Assembly: GCA_907165135.1 (NCBI GenBank)
Contig: OU015567.1
Location: 1,245,001-1,309,000, forward strand
Direction of reading: 5' to 3'
Length of the DNA: 64,000 bases
DNA from: Oikopleura dioica
Taxonomy: Eukaryota > Chordata > Appendicularia > Copelata > Oikopleuridae
A program made the position numbers and the translations under genes. Of the stretch, positions 16,499 through 28,642 are shown one piece after another (the first letter of the stretch is position 1; each line of letters starts with the position of its first letter). The notes beneath the pieces were generated by a model, which searched no databases, had not been told where the DNA came from, and was given only the letters and a program-made list of their open reading frames with translations.

Positions 16499-18788
16499 CT
16501 AAAAATACATATGTTGAACACCGGGAAACAGCGGCGGGCCAGTACTGTTCGCCTCGGCAGTGAATTGTTGCACAGTTTTGACCCAGTGATTGTACAGATA
16601 GCTAATGTAAATTCGGTCCGCGTCCCAGTTGAGAACCAGGCTTTCGTCGGACACCTTCGCTCGTTTTTTAAAGCACTCGACTCGCTGCGTCCTTTCCGAC
16701 GTTTCGAAGCAGCACTCGGCCGAGGCGCAGCGAGAAACGGAAGTGATTTCGCCACCGCCGATCAAGTCACGCTGCTGGCAACTTTCGCGTAGTTCGCGGG
16801 GAATATCGCAAGTTCCGTCGATAAGAGCTGAATTTAAGAGTTGACAGAAGAATCGAGAAAATTGGCTGTTTTTTGTTAAATTTTTACCTGAGTAAGGAAT
16901 CCGACAGTGACAAAATCGGCAGCCAAAATAATCGGAGAAACAAACTCGCTCGCTATTTTGACAAGCACTCTGCGCAACCGAGTTCGGACAAACTGAAACA
17001 TATTTTTCATCGCGATTTGTACGTTAATTGGCCAAAAATATTCATTTTCGGGCCTCATCTGTGCGTATGCGCGCGTTGCCAAAATTCAACCAAAAAGGTG
17101 CATTTCTCAACGGTTCAGAAAAGAAAAAAACTGTTTACTCACCTCTTTCGGATAAGTCGACGGGAATCTGTTTTTTCTTGAGATAAAGGTCAAAACTCGG
17201 CAGCCACTCGTCGAAATGTTGTTTCCGCCACTTCGAAACGCTCGAAATCGGCGATTCATGTTATTTTGAAAACTGAAGGGGACACCCTTAAGCTTTTCGG
17301 AAACAGAGATTTTCTACGTTCTCGAAAGTTCCTTGCCATTTTGATTTTCTATTTTGGTAATTTCAAAGCGTTTTCCTGAATATACTGACTAAAAAATTCC
17401 CCATCTCTGCAATCCAAATTCTCCGCCTCAGACGGGCCCGATTTCGTCAGCGCCAGTTCATTTCCCTCCTGATCGACGCAGAAACAAGAGAAATTCGGCG
17501 AATCGGACCACTGATTTTGAAATGCAGCTTGAGTATATTTCTGCGTGTCGCACTGTTTTGTCTTGAACTTGGCTCCTTCCTCCTCGCAGACGGGAACATA
17601 CGGGCCCATTTCCATCGGAACACGAGGGTTTTCCCAGCGCCAGCGAAAGGCTTCGAGTCTTAAAATAAAGAATACGTCATGAAATCAATGTCCAACACAT
17701 TCGAAACCGGCTTGAAAAGAGAGAGGATAGAGATAAGACCATTTTGAACCTGGCGAGATACATAATAATTATGTCTTATCTGAGATCGAAGCCCCTCAAA
17801 AGAAATGCGACCGTTGAGAGGGCTTCTTCTACAACTACGTTCCTTAGATTTTATCTGAAGCAGCAAATGATCGACTTCTTGAAGTGTTCAAGAGCTTTCC
17901 CCTTTTGTACCTTTTCTGGTAGCATTTTCCATCGTTAAAGACAGCTGTTTCAGTGGTTTCATTAAAGAAAGGAATGCGAGCGTAGAAATCGTAATTTTGG
18001 CTTTGCTGAATGTCCGATTTGATGGATTTTCCGATCGTTGCTTCGAACTTTTCCGGGTTGAATTTCAGAAATTCAGGGTTCTGATTAGCCAACTGGCCAA
18101 ATGCAAAAATCTGATTGGTTTGAACAATTATGTTGAAAATCGCCGCGAGTATTTTCCGACTTGTCCCTTCCCCTTATTTTAGGACTTAACCGAAAAATGG
18201 AAGTACATTTTTGGATAGCCAATAAGATCGCTGTATTGAGCCTACCTGCCAATCAAAGCCCTAATCAAGAAGATCATTTCCATTTTCTGGTTCGCCCCCT
18301 ATTTTAGGCCCCTTATTATCAAATTAATAAAAAATCAACCCTTTCCTTGATAAGATTGCAAATTCTATTCTGTCTCCAATAGCTAAAACTCTGGCACCTG
18401 AAGCTCTTTTCGTTGCAACAGAGTTCCATGCAATCCTAAAATTGAATTTAAACATAATTTCAGAAAAGAGCCCGGAATCGCATTCGAGCAGCAGGAGCGA
18501 GCGGCAGATCGCGGCGCAGATCATCCCCAAATTTATGCAAACTTATACAGGCCTCCCAAAAATGCTAGAAAGCGCGCGAGCCAGCCCTTTCTCAGGCGGG
18601 CGCTAATGATCGTGGAGCTCTGAGTGGATTGAACCCGCTTTTCGGCCCTGATGAGAGTGACTTACCAAAACACTGTCAACGGGATAACGAGGGTCGAAAT
18701 CGTAATCCCTCACACCTGGGACGTAGCTCCTTTCGTGAAATGCAAACATGCCACATTCTTGAACAAGCTTTTCTGATTCAGGGTCTTT
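16499..18788 (-). CDS. secreted apple / thyroglobulin-1 / trefoil protein, 5' end missing
   Basis: Exons: 18788-18666, 18435-18346, 18092-17911, 17658-17376, 17230-17143, 16992-16888, 16827-16499. The first two form an apple/PAN module (ECGMFAFH ... DCMELCCNEKSFRCQSF ... CNL). The fourth carries a thyroglobulin type-1 repeat (YVPVCEEEGAKFKTKQC ... CFCVDQEG ... DC). The sixth is a compact Cys-rich piece (CPNSVAQSACQNS ... CRFCHC). The last is a trefoil/P domain (CDIPRELRESC ... CASAECCFET ... VECF). The combination suggests an extracellular or mucus-associated protein. Junctions 18345-18093 and 17375-17231 are inferred as GA-AG. The signal-peptide exon was not found; it should lie upstream of 18788. 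Confidence 0.72.
18209..18286. repeat. dispersed repeat, copy 2
   Basis: Partner of the copy at 7645-7722 (ccaataagatcgctgtattg ... ctacctgccaat ... atcatttccat). Lies between apple and downstream exons of the minus-strand gene. Confidence 0.6.
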
Positions 18789-18849
18789 CTACCAGGGAAA
18801 TATCCGTGAGCATTAAAAATGATAAATTAAGGATGTCATTAGCAAAATA

Positions 18850-19915
18850 AACGCCTTTTTAAAAAATCGGATGAAAACGGAAAATGCCAAGAAAAAAATC
18901 AATTTCTAAATTTTTGACCTATAAAAAACCTTTTTAGGGCTGACCAACCAATCAGGGACAGGAAATTTTTTTTCACAATCGTTTATTTTTGTGCCTTTTT
19001 AGACGAAATTATTCGAGAATGAATGATTTCATAACATGAAAAAATAATCTTCACGAATAGAAGACCCTTATTTCCTTTGATAACAATTTGCGCATGGAGC
19101 ACCTTAATCCACAATCCCCATCTTCCGATCATCTTCAACTATCCTCTCTTTTTTATTTTTTGCTTTCTCTTTTTTTTTGTCTTTAGTTAATATTTTCTTC
19201 CATCGGATTCATTTTCGAGCACAAATAATTGCAAGTAATTTTGTTCAAAAAATTCAAGAACGTTTAAAAAATCTAGCTGTTTGGTGGTGGAGGCGCTCAA
19301 ACATGGCGCGGCGGCGCAGCGCTCGGCCGCTGCGCGTTTTTTAAGGTTTCAGAAACAGCGAAAAGCCAATTTCGCCCGATCTTCCCAGGTTCGCTGAGGA
19401 TGTCCGAACCCGCTCGTTTTCGAAATGTAAATATGCCACTACAAGATTCTTAGGCGGCGAAATACTTTTAAACCACTTTTTTGATCTTTGATTTTGGCGC
19501 TCCAGTCTGAAATTGCTCAATCAAAAGCTTCATTTTTCATGATTTTCGATTTTTCCAGGTCGAGAAAAGCCGTTTGCGGCTTCGAGAAAACTATTCAAAA
19601 AGCCGCGCTTGACGCGGTGTTTTATGTTTTTTTACTCGAAGCCGCAAGCGGCTTCTCGATTTTTTAAAAATGATCCTTGGAGCCTTAATTTTTTTATCGA
19701 GAAAAGAGCGGGAAAGGCGTAAAGCAATGTTTTTTTCGAAAAAGCGGAAGGGCGTCACTATGTTTTGCAAATATAAAAATGCAAAGGCTATTTGAATAAT
19801 TTAAGCAGCCTGAAAAAAGAGGCGGAGAAATTTTAAGTTCCGCTTTTTTGCAATTTACAAAACTTGAGTTGAAGTTTTCCTCGGCCTGGCAACTTTTGAA
19901 ATAAGCGAATTTTGA
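18850..19915. other. repeat-bearing gap
   Basis: No supported exon. A GC-rich patch at 19290-19340 (ggcgcggcggcgcagcgctc) and hairpin words gccgcaagcggc at 19565-19660 stand out. Confidence 0.4.
19560..19662. repeat. GCCGC/GCGGC hairpin pair
   Basis: cgagaaaagccgtttgcggc and, 75 bp later, tcgaagccgcaagcggcttc form inverted copies of one motif. The same palindromic word recurs at 55340-55540 and 56270-56320. Confidence 0.5.
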
Positions 19916-19919
19916 AGTC

Positions 19920-20607
19920 TTAAGGGTACTATCTTCGATTTCCCCAACTTGGGCCTTGAATAACTAGGAACTTGACAATAATACCTGAGTCCATATGGGC
20001 TCATTGAATAGACCTGTCTTAGATCTTAACTATTACAGAGGGGTTTATTAATTGCTTGCCCGAAAAGTGGCTAAATTTTGGCTTGAAGTGGTCATCTTCG
20101 CCAAAATGGCCTATATAAACGGTTGAATAACTCAAAAACTAGTCTGAAAACTTGGCCTTTTTATATTTTTTATATAAAATTTGAACCTTAATCTTTAAAA
20201 TTACAGAAGGAATTTTTCATTGAAAAACTAAAAATACCAAAAATAATTTTTTGAAAATTGTGTCTCGCAGATTTTGCGAAAATTGAGCATTTTTTAAAAT
20301 TTTGCGACACATTTTTGGCTCTAGAAGCTAAAATAGCGAACTGTAAGAATTGAGTAAGTCATAATGAAAGTCGCCTTGCTCTGAGCTTCAAAACAAGCAC
20401 TTATTTGAAAGAATCAGACACGAAGAATTTTTTCGGAAAAAATACCTTTGAGTACTAAAATCGTTAAAAAATCGTATTTTCATGAAAACGGTAAACGTTA
20501 TGAATGAAATTTTCGGACCTTTTTAGATCAAAATTTTATGAAGAATCCATATTCGATTAAAAATTAACATTCACAGTCATTTGGGACACCGACGGTAGTA
20601 CCCTTAA
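19920..20607. mobile_element. TTAA element, family A, copy 1
   Basis: A 688-bp element starting TTAAGGGTACTATCTTCGAT and ending with the imperfect complement, with TTAA at both edges. The interior is non-coding and matches the copy at 61890-62566 in reverse orientation over nearly its full length (for example ctattacagaggggtttatt against aataaacccctctgtaatag-like sequence). TTAA edges recall piggyBac-type target choice, although piggyBac termini usually begin CCC. Confidence 0.85.
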
Positions 20608-20609
20608 AG

Positions 20610-21800
20610 CTCATCCTCTTTGTAAGATTTTAGAAAATCTCGGCGCTGAGACTGAAAAAGGAGCCGGCACCCGACTTTGACGGCGATTAGAACTGATCTG
20701 ACAGGTCACGAGGGTCCGTTCAAGTTGTTTTGACTAAGTTCTGCTACACCACCCTTATTTTCGAATACCATCATCTTGAGAGTAAAAATAAATACACCAA
20801 AATAAGCTTCTGAACATGAAAAATCACATTTTACATGAAAAAAAGACAGGTTTATTTATAAAATTTTAATTTTTTAAAAAAATAGTTTCTCAAAAAAATA
20901 TTTTAGCAAAAAATAAAAAAAATAAGGGTTTTTTAAAATTAAGATTTTATTTGATGAATTGTTGCTTTTGCTGGATGGCTATTCGATTAAGGGTAGCGTG
21001 TTACGGGCTTATTGGATTTGGCCATTCTAGGGCAGGCTAAAGGGCTTTTTGGTTTCTCGGAGTTGATCCGATGCGATTTTCGGCGATTTGGCACCGGACT
21101 TCCTCTCTCTTAAATATTTTCTTTCCGGCACTCGCCCGGTCCATTTTACAGAAAAATTATTTTTCTAGTGCAAATTCTTGACTTTTTCTTGGTCAAATTT
21201 CGTTTTTCGCTTACAATTATTTTTTCGTAGCGACACCCTTATTCTTAAAAACAAGCAGGTAGCCATTTCAACAGAATGAAAAATCCCAACCTTTTTTGTA
21301 TTTATTCCTTCGCGCTCGAAAGAATGATCTGGGAAGAACGAATCCGGAAGCGAGATCAACGTATAATCCGGGTACGGACGGCAGCTTTACGAATACGCTC
21401 AAACACAATTTATTCACCAGAAAGTGATTTTTTAAGTGGCTTTTTGCGAATAAAGCATTTGTTTGAAATGGGAAAAAAAATGGAAAAAGAAGTTGGAATC
21501 GGAGCAAAACATAACTGATTTATGTTAAACAGGCTTATCAGGTGCTCTCCTGCAGGGAGAAAAGGCGATTAGCGACGTGACTCGGCGGAGGAAAAGCCCG
21601 ATAAAGCGGATTACACTTGCCGAAATTCACATTTTTCACACAAAAAAATCTTAATTCGTATATTTACCTGTAGACCGAAATAGAACTGTTTTATTTGCCC
21701 AAGTATCTACAAACTGGAGGCTCTACTATTTGTGCTAAATCACGCCCATCACAAAATGGAAACTCCCATAAAACTTATTTTCTCCGTTCATCCAAACTCT
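20610..21800. other. intergenic upstream of P450
   Basis: AT-rich; the short frames at 21165-21520 overlap on both strands and show no family features. Nothing else supported. Confidence 0.45.
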
Positions 21801-21807
21801 GTAGCTA

Positions 21808-23733
<1,926 letters not shown>

Positions 23734-24274
23734 AGAAAATGAAGAAAGGATGAAAATAACTATACAATACTACACTTAGATTTCTTGCTCGGTTTTTGTT
23801 GGGGAGGCTCCAGTGCCGCTAATACCGCTTCATCGAACACGTTTTTAAGACCTGAACAATTTTACAAAGAGCTTTTCCGAAAAGACGCTCACCTGTTTGA
23901 GTTAGGGCGGAACACTCGACGTATCTGGCTGCTTTCAGCTCTTTGGCTAGTTTTTCTCCTTATTCAAACTTGATCGGCTCCTGCTTCTGTTTCGCCAGCT
24001 TCTCGATAGTTCCACCGTCTTCTCTCAGATCCGCTTGAGTGCCAACCTTTAATTTTAGTGTTAAAAGAGGGAAGAAATGTGGCCTCCTACGAGTAAAAAG
24101 GGCGTCTTTGGACAATGGTGAGCGATTTCAGGAACCCATTTTTCTTTTATTTTTTCGAAGGAACTCGGCGCCACCACTGAGAAACAGACGAGGAAGACAC
24201 CTGTATCGGAGTAGATTAGTGGTCGCAATCTTAATGTACCGGTACAGTGTCAGTGGATTATCACGGCGAGTCAG

Positions 24275-24436
24275 GGGTCTGGATTTTGGCCGAAAATGAA
24301 AAGCGAAAGCGAAAATTTTTCAAAAATTTTAAGCGAAAGCGAAGCGAACCAAAAGTTCGAAAGCGAGAGCGGAGCGAAGCAAATTGAAATTACAAAGAGC
24401 GAAAGCGAATTCGCTAAGCGAATCCAAACCCCTTAG
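24275..24436. repeat. short inverted-end element with GCGAAA repeats
   Basis: Begins caggggtctggatttt and ends aatccaaacccctta; the interior is made of gcgaaagcga words. Possibly a small CAGGG-type MITE inside the Cdc42-like intron; no clear target duplication. Confidence 0.45.
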
Positions 24437-24962
24437 CGAAGTGATACGGCCTTATTCTTCGGCTTGGAGGCCGAAGGATTCATGCGTGTAAGAACACTGA
24501 TTCTTCGGCTAAGATGAGTTTATTCACAGATTCCTGTGCCCCTTACCACGGGGCTCCGCCCCTTAGGTCCTAAAATGCCGGGGCCTAGTCTTGGGTTACT
24601 TAGGGTTACCTTCAGTTACCCTAACTAACCCTAGCCTATCCCCCTCGGGTGAGTTTATTATGTCACTTTGCCCAGTGCCCCCTAACACTAGCCTCAAATT
24701 ATAGCAAATGCTTATTGTTAAAATAAGTTTTTTCCCTAGAAAATGTCTTGTTCTTAAGTTATGACTCATACGTTACAATCAAAGATTTATCAAAAGAATT
24801 TTGATAATGGATTCTAAAAAATTTGCCGAAGAATCACTGTCAATTTTATCATTTATCCTTCGGTTAATCCTTTTAGGCAATTCTCAATTAGCCGAAGAAT
24901 CAGTGTTATTGTAAGCATCGATTCTTTGGTCTAGCCGAAGAATCAGCCCATATCACGCTGGG
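24437..24962. repeat. foldback repeat with GCCGAAGAATCA words
   Basis: aacactgattcttcggcta at 24493 is perfectly inverted at 24891 (tagccgaagaatcagtgtt). An outer pair (gtgatacgg ... ttcttcggc near 24440 and gccgaagaat ... catatcac near 24935) wraps it. The middle holds a G-rich, gttaggg-like stretch. Confidence 0.6.
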
Positions 24963-25580
24963 CGAGTCATAGTTTTATGTTTGGCCTTTTGTCGGCAGCG
25001 CTCGGCCCAGCCAGACTACTCACTTGTCGCAAATTTCCTGGGAATCCGTATCGAAAAGCCCCAGCGTGTAAGGTTCTCCACCGATCATGACTGTCACAGC
25101 GTAATTGTCGAAAACTAACCAAATTCAATTCATAAGCAAAGAAAAAAGTCTGTTCTACATGTTGGCACGTATTCGCTTGGAAATTTATTCGTTTTATACG
25201 TAGTGAGAAGGCAAGTTTTACCAACGGCTCCGTCGCCAACTACGACGCATTTTATCGTCGGCATTCTGAAGAAAAACAGTCTCTACATGTACTTCCAGAG
25301 TTTTGCGTTGAAAAAAAACAGGAGAAAAGTCTCGGAAAAGACAGGAAAAGGACCGGAAAAGAAACGCTAGTTTGAATTTCATGGGGTCAAAGAAAGAGAG
25401 TGCGAGAGCGGCCTATTCACGCAGTAAATCGAGTCATAGTCTATGACTATAAAAATAATATTTTTTACCGATTTTAACAATAACCTTCCTGAGAGTTCTC
25501 AATCACTGAGTCGATCGGAATCACTTATTTGTAAAAGCATTCAACTCATTTTCCGACCTCAAGATGAGCCCGATCCGAGG

Positions 25581-25768
25581 GAAGGATGCAATTAACCCGG
25601 GTCTCAGACCCGAGACTCGTTTCAAAAGTGACGCCCGGGTATCCAATACCGGAATCCTAGGTATTGGACCCGGGCGTCACTTCTGAGGGGGTATCCCGGG
25701 TCTGAGACCCGGGCGTCACTTTTAAACGAATCCCAGGTCTGAGACCCGGGCTAATTGTATACTTCCCG
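25581..25768. repeat. compound palindrome built on CCCGGGTCTGAGACCCGGG
   Basis: Four palindromic cores (cccgggtctcagacccg and relatives) lie inside longer inverted arms (attaacccgggtctcagacc ... ggtctgagacccgggctaat) around a centre near 25660. The flanks share cccgatccgag on both sides (25570 and 25767), like an 11-bp duplication. No ORF. Confidence 0.75.
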
Positions 25769-25769
25769 A

Positions 25770-26060
25770 TCCGAGATGTGGGTCGAAGTTTGCATACTTC
25801 TACTTCACTTCTTTCGTCTTTCTTATGAGTTTCATGATGTTGAACTCGGCCCGCATTAGTTGGACGAGTTCATCAGGGTCTTGGCTGACAACGACCTGAA
25901 AGCGACTGGCTTCATAAAATATACTGACATGTTTGAGATGCTGCGCAAGATGGAGCCTCCACTTGGCTTCGGAAAGAACTGCCCTGCTAGACTTGCCTAT
26001 AAACGACTCATCCAAATGAACATGCCAGTTGCCAACCAGAACCTTCACCGGAACCAGAAG
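25770..26060 (+). pseudogene. fragment of a voltage-gated calcium channel alpha-1 subunit
   Basis: Homology begins in helix IVS6 (CGSKFAYFYFTSFVFLMSF ... MMLN). It then skips about 19 conserved residues and resumes in another frame with LGPH, a [16 protein letters not shown], the EF-hand/pre-IQ region [20 protein letters not shown] and the IQ start [13 protein letters not shown]. The deletion, frameshift and stop show it is not functional. The lack of any intron between these parts could mean a processed copy or an intron-poor source gene. Its 3' part overlaps, antisense, the last exon of the next gene. Confidence 0.85.
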
Positions 26061-27121
26061 ATTCGACAGAGCCTTCATTTTCATTCAAAAGAACTTCACA
26101 TTTGACTTCAAAAGCAGTGAGCTCGTCGATGTCCATAGAAAATCGAAGCATATTGAAAGAAGAGCTCGTCGAAACCGTCGTTTTTAGATATTCTCCGACG
26201 CTCGTTGTCGTTTTGTTTTTGATGATTGGTACTGAAAAGAAGATTTGAAGCTGAAGAACGCCTCTGCTTACAAGTTATGCTTTTCGCATGGAGGTCACAG
26301 TCGACAAATTCAGCTGAAAGAGTTTCAGAAATATTTGCGACAGAAATGATCATATTTTCTCCAATTTTATCGCCCCCTAGAAATCGTCAATTTTTTCTTC
26401 TTTTTTTCAATAAAAACCTTCAATCAGAAGCGTTATATTTGGAGCACTGCCTGGTATTTGTCCGACTGATTGCTGACCAGAGCTCAAGAAAGCTAAAAAA
26501 TAATCGGCGAAAGAAAAAAAAAGACTGCAATACCTGATCTTGTATTGTTAATACTAGAATTTTCTTCAAGCCATGTTTTGCTGCACAAAATGTCTTGAAC
26601 CAACATAAAAACGTCGATTCCGTTGATTTGGTCTCTGTGCATTATCATCGCCGAATAGTTTTCTAAAAATTTTCGCTTCTATGTAAATTCTAGCATTTAA
26701 CTGTCATTATTGATCTGCTCCTCAAGAAAACAGTCCGCGTAAGAAGCAGTAGTCGAAACAGCAAGATCGCATTCGTTTGTAAGATTTCCTTCGGCGGAAT
26801 TCGCTGAAAACTCGAAACTTGGGAACATGGCAAAGAATAAGTTGATTTTACCAACAAAAATATTTTCCAGTGATTTTGAGAAGGCCCTAACTTCTTCATC
26901 GTAACATGATTCATTCTTTTTTTGGGCTTATTTTTTAGAAAAATTTGATTCTTTTATCTCAAATAAGCCGTAACAGGGAGATTTCAGCAGCAGTTCCTCC
27001 ACAAGAAACTTCGAAAAGAGAACAGCCTCCGGCAGCTACCGTGTCTTTCATGAAAAAGACCTGGAAATTAAACTCAAATCTCAATTCGAAAACTTACAAA
27101 TAAGATAAAAATACACTTCAT
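26008..27121 (-). CDS. secreted Cys-containing protein, unknown, ends inside antisense Cav fragment
   Basis: Seven exons (27121-27098, 27060-26961, 26926-26856, 26810-26702, 26662-26534, 26376-26272, 26231-26008); phases agree throughout. The start [19 protein letters not shown] is a signal peptide split by a GT-AG intron. The body is hydrophilic with scattered Cys and N-glycosylation sites ([39 protein letters not shown]). The final part is Ser/Gly/Glu-rich ([20 protein letters not shown]). Intron 26960-26927 is inferred as GA-AG, and the exact end of exon 3 is uncertain by 12 bp. No family is recognised. About the last 17 codons are encoded by the complement of the Cav IQ-region fragment. 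Confidence 0.65.
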
Positions 27122-27490
27122 CTTCCGCTCCTCTTTCTCTGCAATAAAATCCGTTGCTCAACATGCAACAAGACAAATTTATAGCTTGTAATTATAAACT
27201 TGAGCGCTTTATTTAACGATTTTTCTATGATAAGATCAGCAATTTTTGATAACTGCCTGCAGAAAATTTTCTGAAATAGATCAGATGACTCATTTTTATC
27301 CCCTTTTCTGAGAAAAAAAGGCGGACATGGAGTCCCTTAATAGGTCACGCTTCAGGGCGCAATTTCTCAGCTGGAGGTGGCCCCATTTTTCGCCCGGATT
27401 TTTCCCAAAGAAAAAACAACTGACATTTTTCCCATTTTTTTCTATTTTCGATGAGAATAAGAAGAAGCAGATTCTAAGAGGAATCGAAGA

Positions 27491-28118
27491 ATGTCGTTCA
27501 AGAGGAAGTCGTCTTATGAAGAACAAATTATCAAAGAAGTAAGTTTTCAATTATTTTTTATTGATACTTTTGACAAAATTTCTTTTTTGCGGCTTTTTTG
27601 ACCCTTTTTTTTTTGCTTTTTTTGATATTTTTAGTAAAAGCAAAATTTTGACTCAGGCCTTTTCGAGTGAAAAATGGACGGAAATCAGAAAACAAACACG
27701 CTATGCGCTTATTGTATTTCTCAAGCTTGAATCTGAGGGATGATCCCTTTTCGTCGATACGGGCTCAAAGTCCAGACAGATAGAGAGCAGGAGGATGACA
27801 TCACTTCCCAAATTTAGAGTTCAAACTTTTTCAAAATTGAAATTTTCTCATCTCAAAAATGAACTTGAAAAAGCCATTTTTTATCTTCCGGGCGATTCGA
27901 CCCTTTTCAAGCGCAAAAATAAAGTAGTTCCAGATGTGTACAAAAGTGACGATTGCGCAACGAATGAACCGGTAAATCCAATTGACTAAGCCGTGTCTGG
28001 AGGTCGAGGAATGAGGCTGGCCCAGTGGGAACGAGTGATAAATTTGATATCGCTCGGTTCTGACGTTTTTCAGCGGCGGGTACAGGGGGAACAATCTATT
28101 TTTCGAATGAGAAAATAA
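27491..28118 (+). CDS. small basic protein, unknown function
   Basis: Four exons (27491-27538, 27657-27728, 27771-27971, 28026-28118) give 137 aa. Junctions 1 and 3 are GT-AG (gtaagt, gtaaat), the middle one is GA-AG (42 bp), and every exon length is a multiple of three. The protein is Lys/Arg-rich (MSFKRKSSYEEQIIKEAF ... ALIVFLKL) with an amphipathic, Trp-bearing C-terminus (WERVINLISLGSDVFQRRV). There is no signal peptide or clear domain. A polyadenylation-like aataaag overlaps the stop. The consistent frame across four exons is the main support; if the GA-AG junction is false, only the first 45 codons remain. Confidence 0.5.
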
Positions 28119-28119
28119 A

Positions 28120-28640
28120 GAGATAATTTAAAAAAAAATAATCAAGATATCTCCCGTCTTTCAGTATAAAAATTATTACTGTGAATTTTTAATACAAAAA
28201 TTTTTGAATTAATCAATTTTTAGGGGTTTTTTAATGAATTTTTTTTTTGACATTTTTCTTTCAAAATCGAATTTGAATTAATAAAATTGCAGAAAAAAAT
28301 CAAATTTTATCAATTTTTTAAATAATCATCGTTAATTTCGGTTTTCTTGAAATTTTTTTCAGACACGATTGACTTTTTCATAAATCGAATTCACCTTTTT
28401 TTCTGAATCATATTTTTTCAAAAAGAAACTCATTTCCGGACTTGCTATAAAGTCAGCCCGCCCGTATTCGAAAGAGCGTATTAGCAAGAGCAAATATTTA
28501 CAAATATCAACAGTCAACTCTAACCAGCGCTGCTCTTTCTACTGCGACCTTTGGATCATCAAACTTTTGAATTTTTCTCGCTAATTTTTTCCTTCAATAG
28601 AAGCGCCACGAGCACCTCAGAGATTTCTTCAAAAGAACAA
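28120..28640. other. intergenic upstream of transporter
   Basis: Very AT-rich (28100-28400), then a more balanced 5'UTR-like stretch with purine-rich agaacaaag before the ATG at 28643. No further feature seen. Confidence 0.5.
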
Positions 28641-28642
28641 AG

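Larger units (their letters stand above)
23760..25264 (-). pseudogene. CDC42-like: Cdc42-like Rho GTPase with in-frame stop
   Basis: Five exons (25264-25159, 25114-25024, 24229-24091, 24046-23893, 23851-23760; GT-AG, phases consistent) cover a whole Rho GTPase. The P-loop GDGAVGKT, effector region [26 protein letters not shown] and a C-terminal CSIV prenylation box are all recognisable as Cdc42. Two defects: switch II reads [10 protein letters not shown] instead of DTAGQEDYDR (Ala59 and Gly60 lost), and a TAA at 23960-23962 interrupts the frame in the segment equivalent to PITPETAEKL, with homology continuing without gap on both sides. Either the copy is decaying, or the stop is a sequencing error or read-through in an atypical GTPase. 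Intron 2 is 794 bp and full of repeats. Confidence 0.85.

Noticed and set aside
25800-26084. 94-codon minus ORF across the Cav fragment
   Set aside because: Shadow frame; the plus frame shows Cav homology and a different minus frame belongs to the spliced gene.
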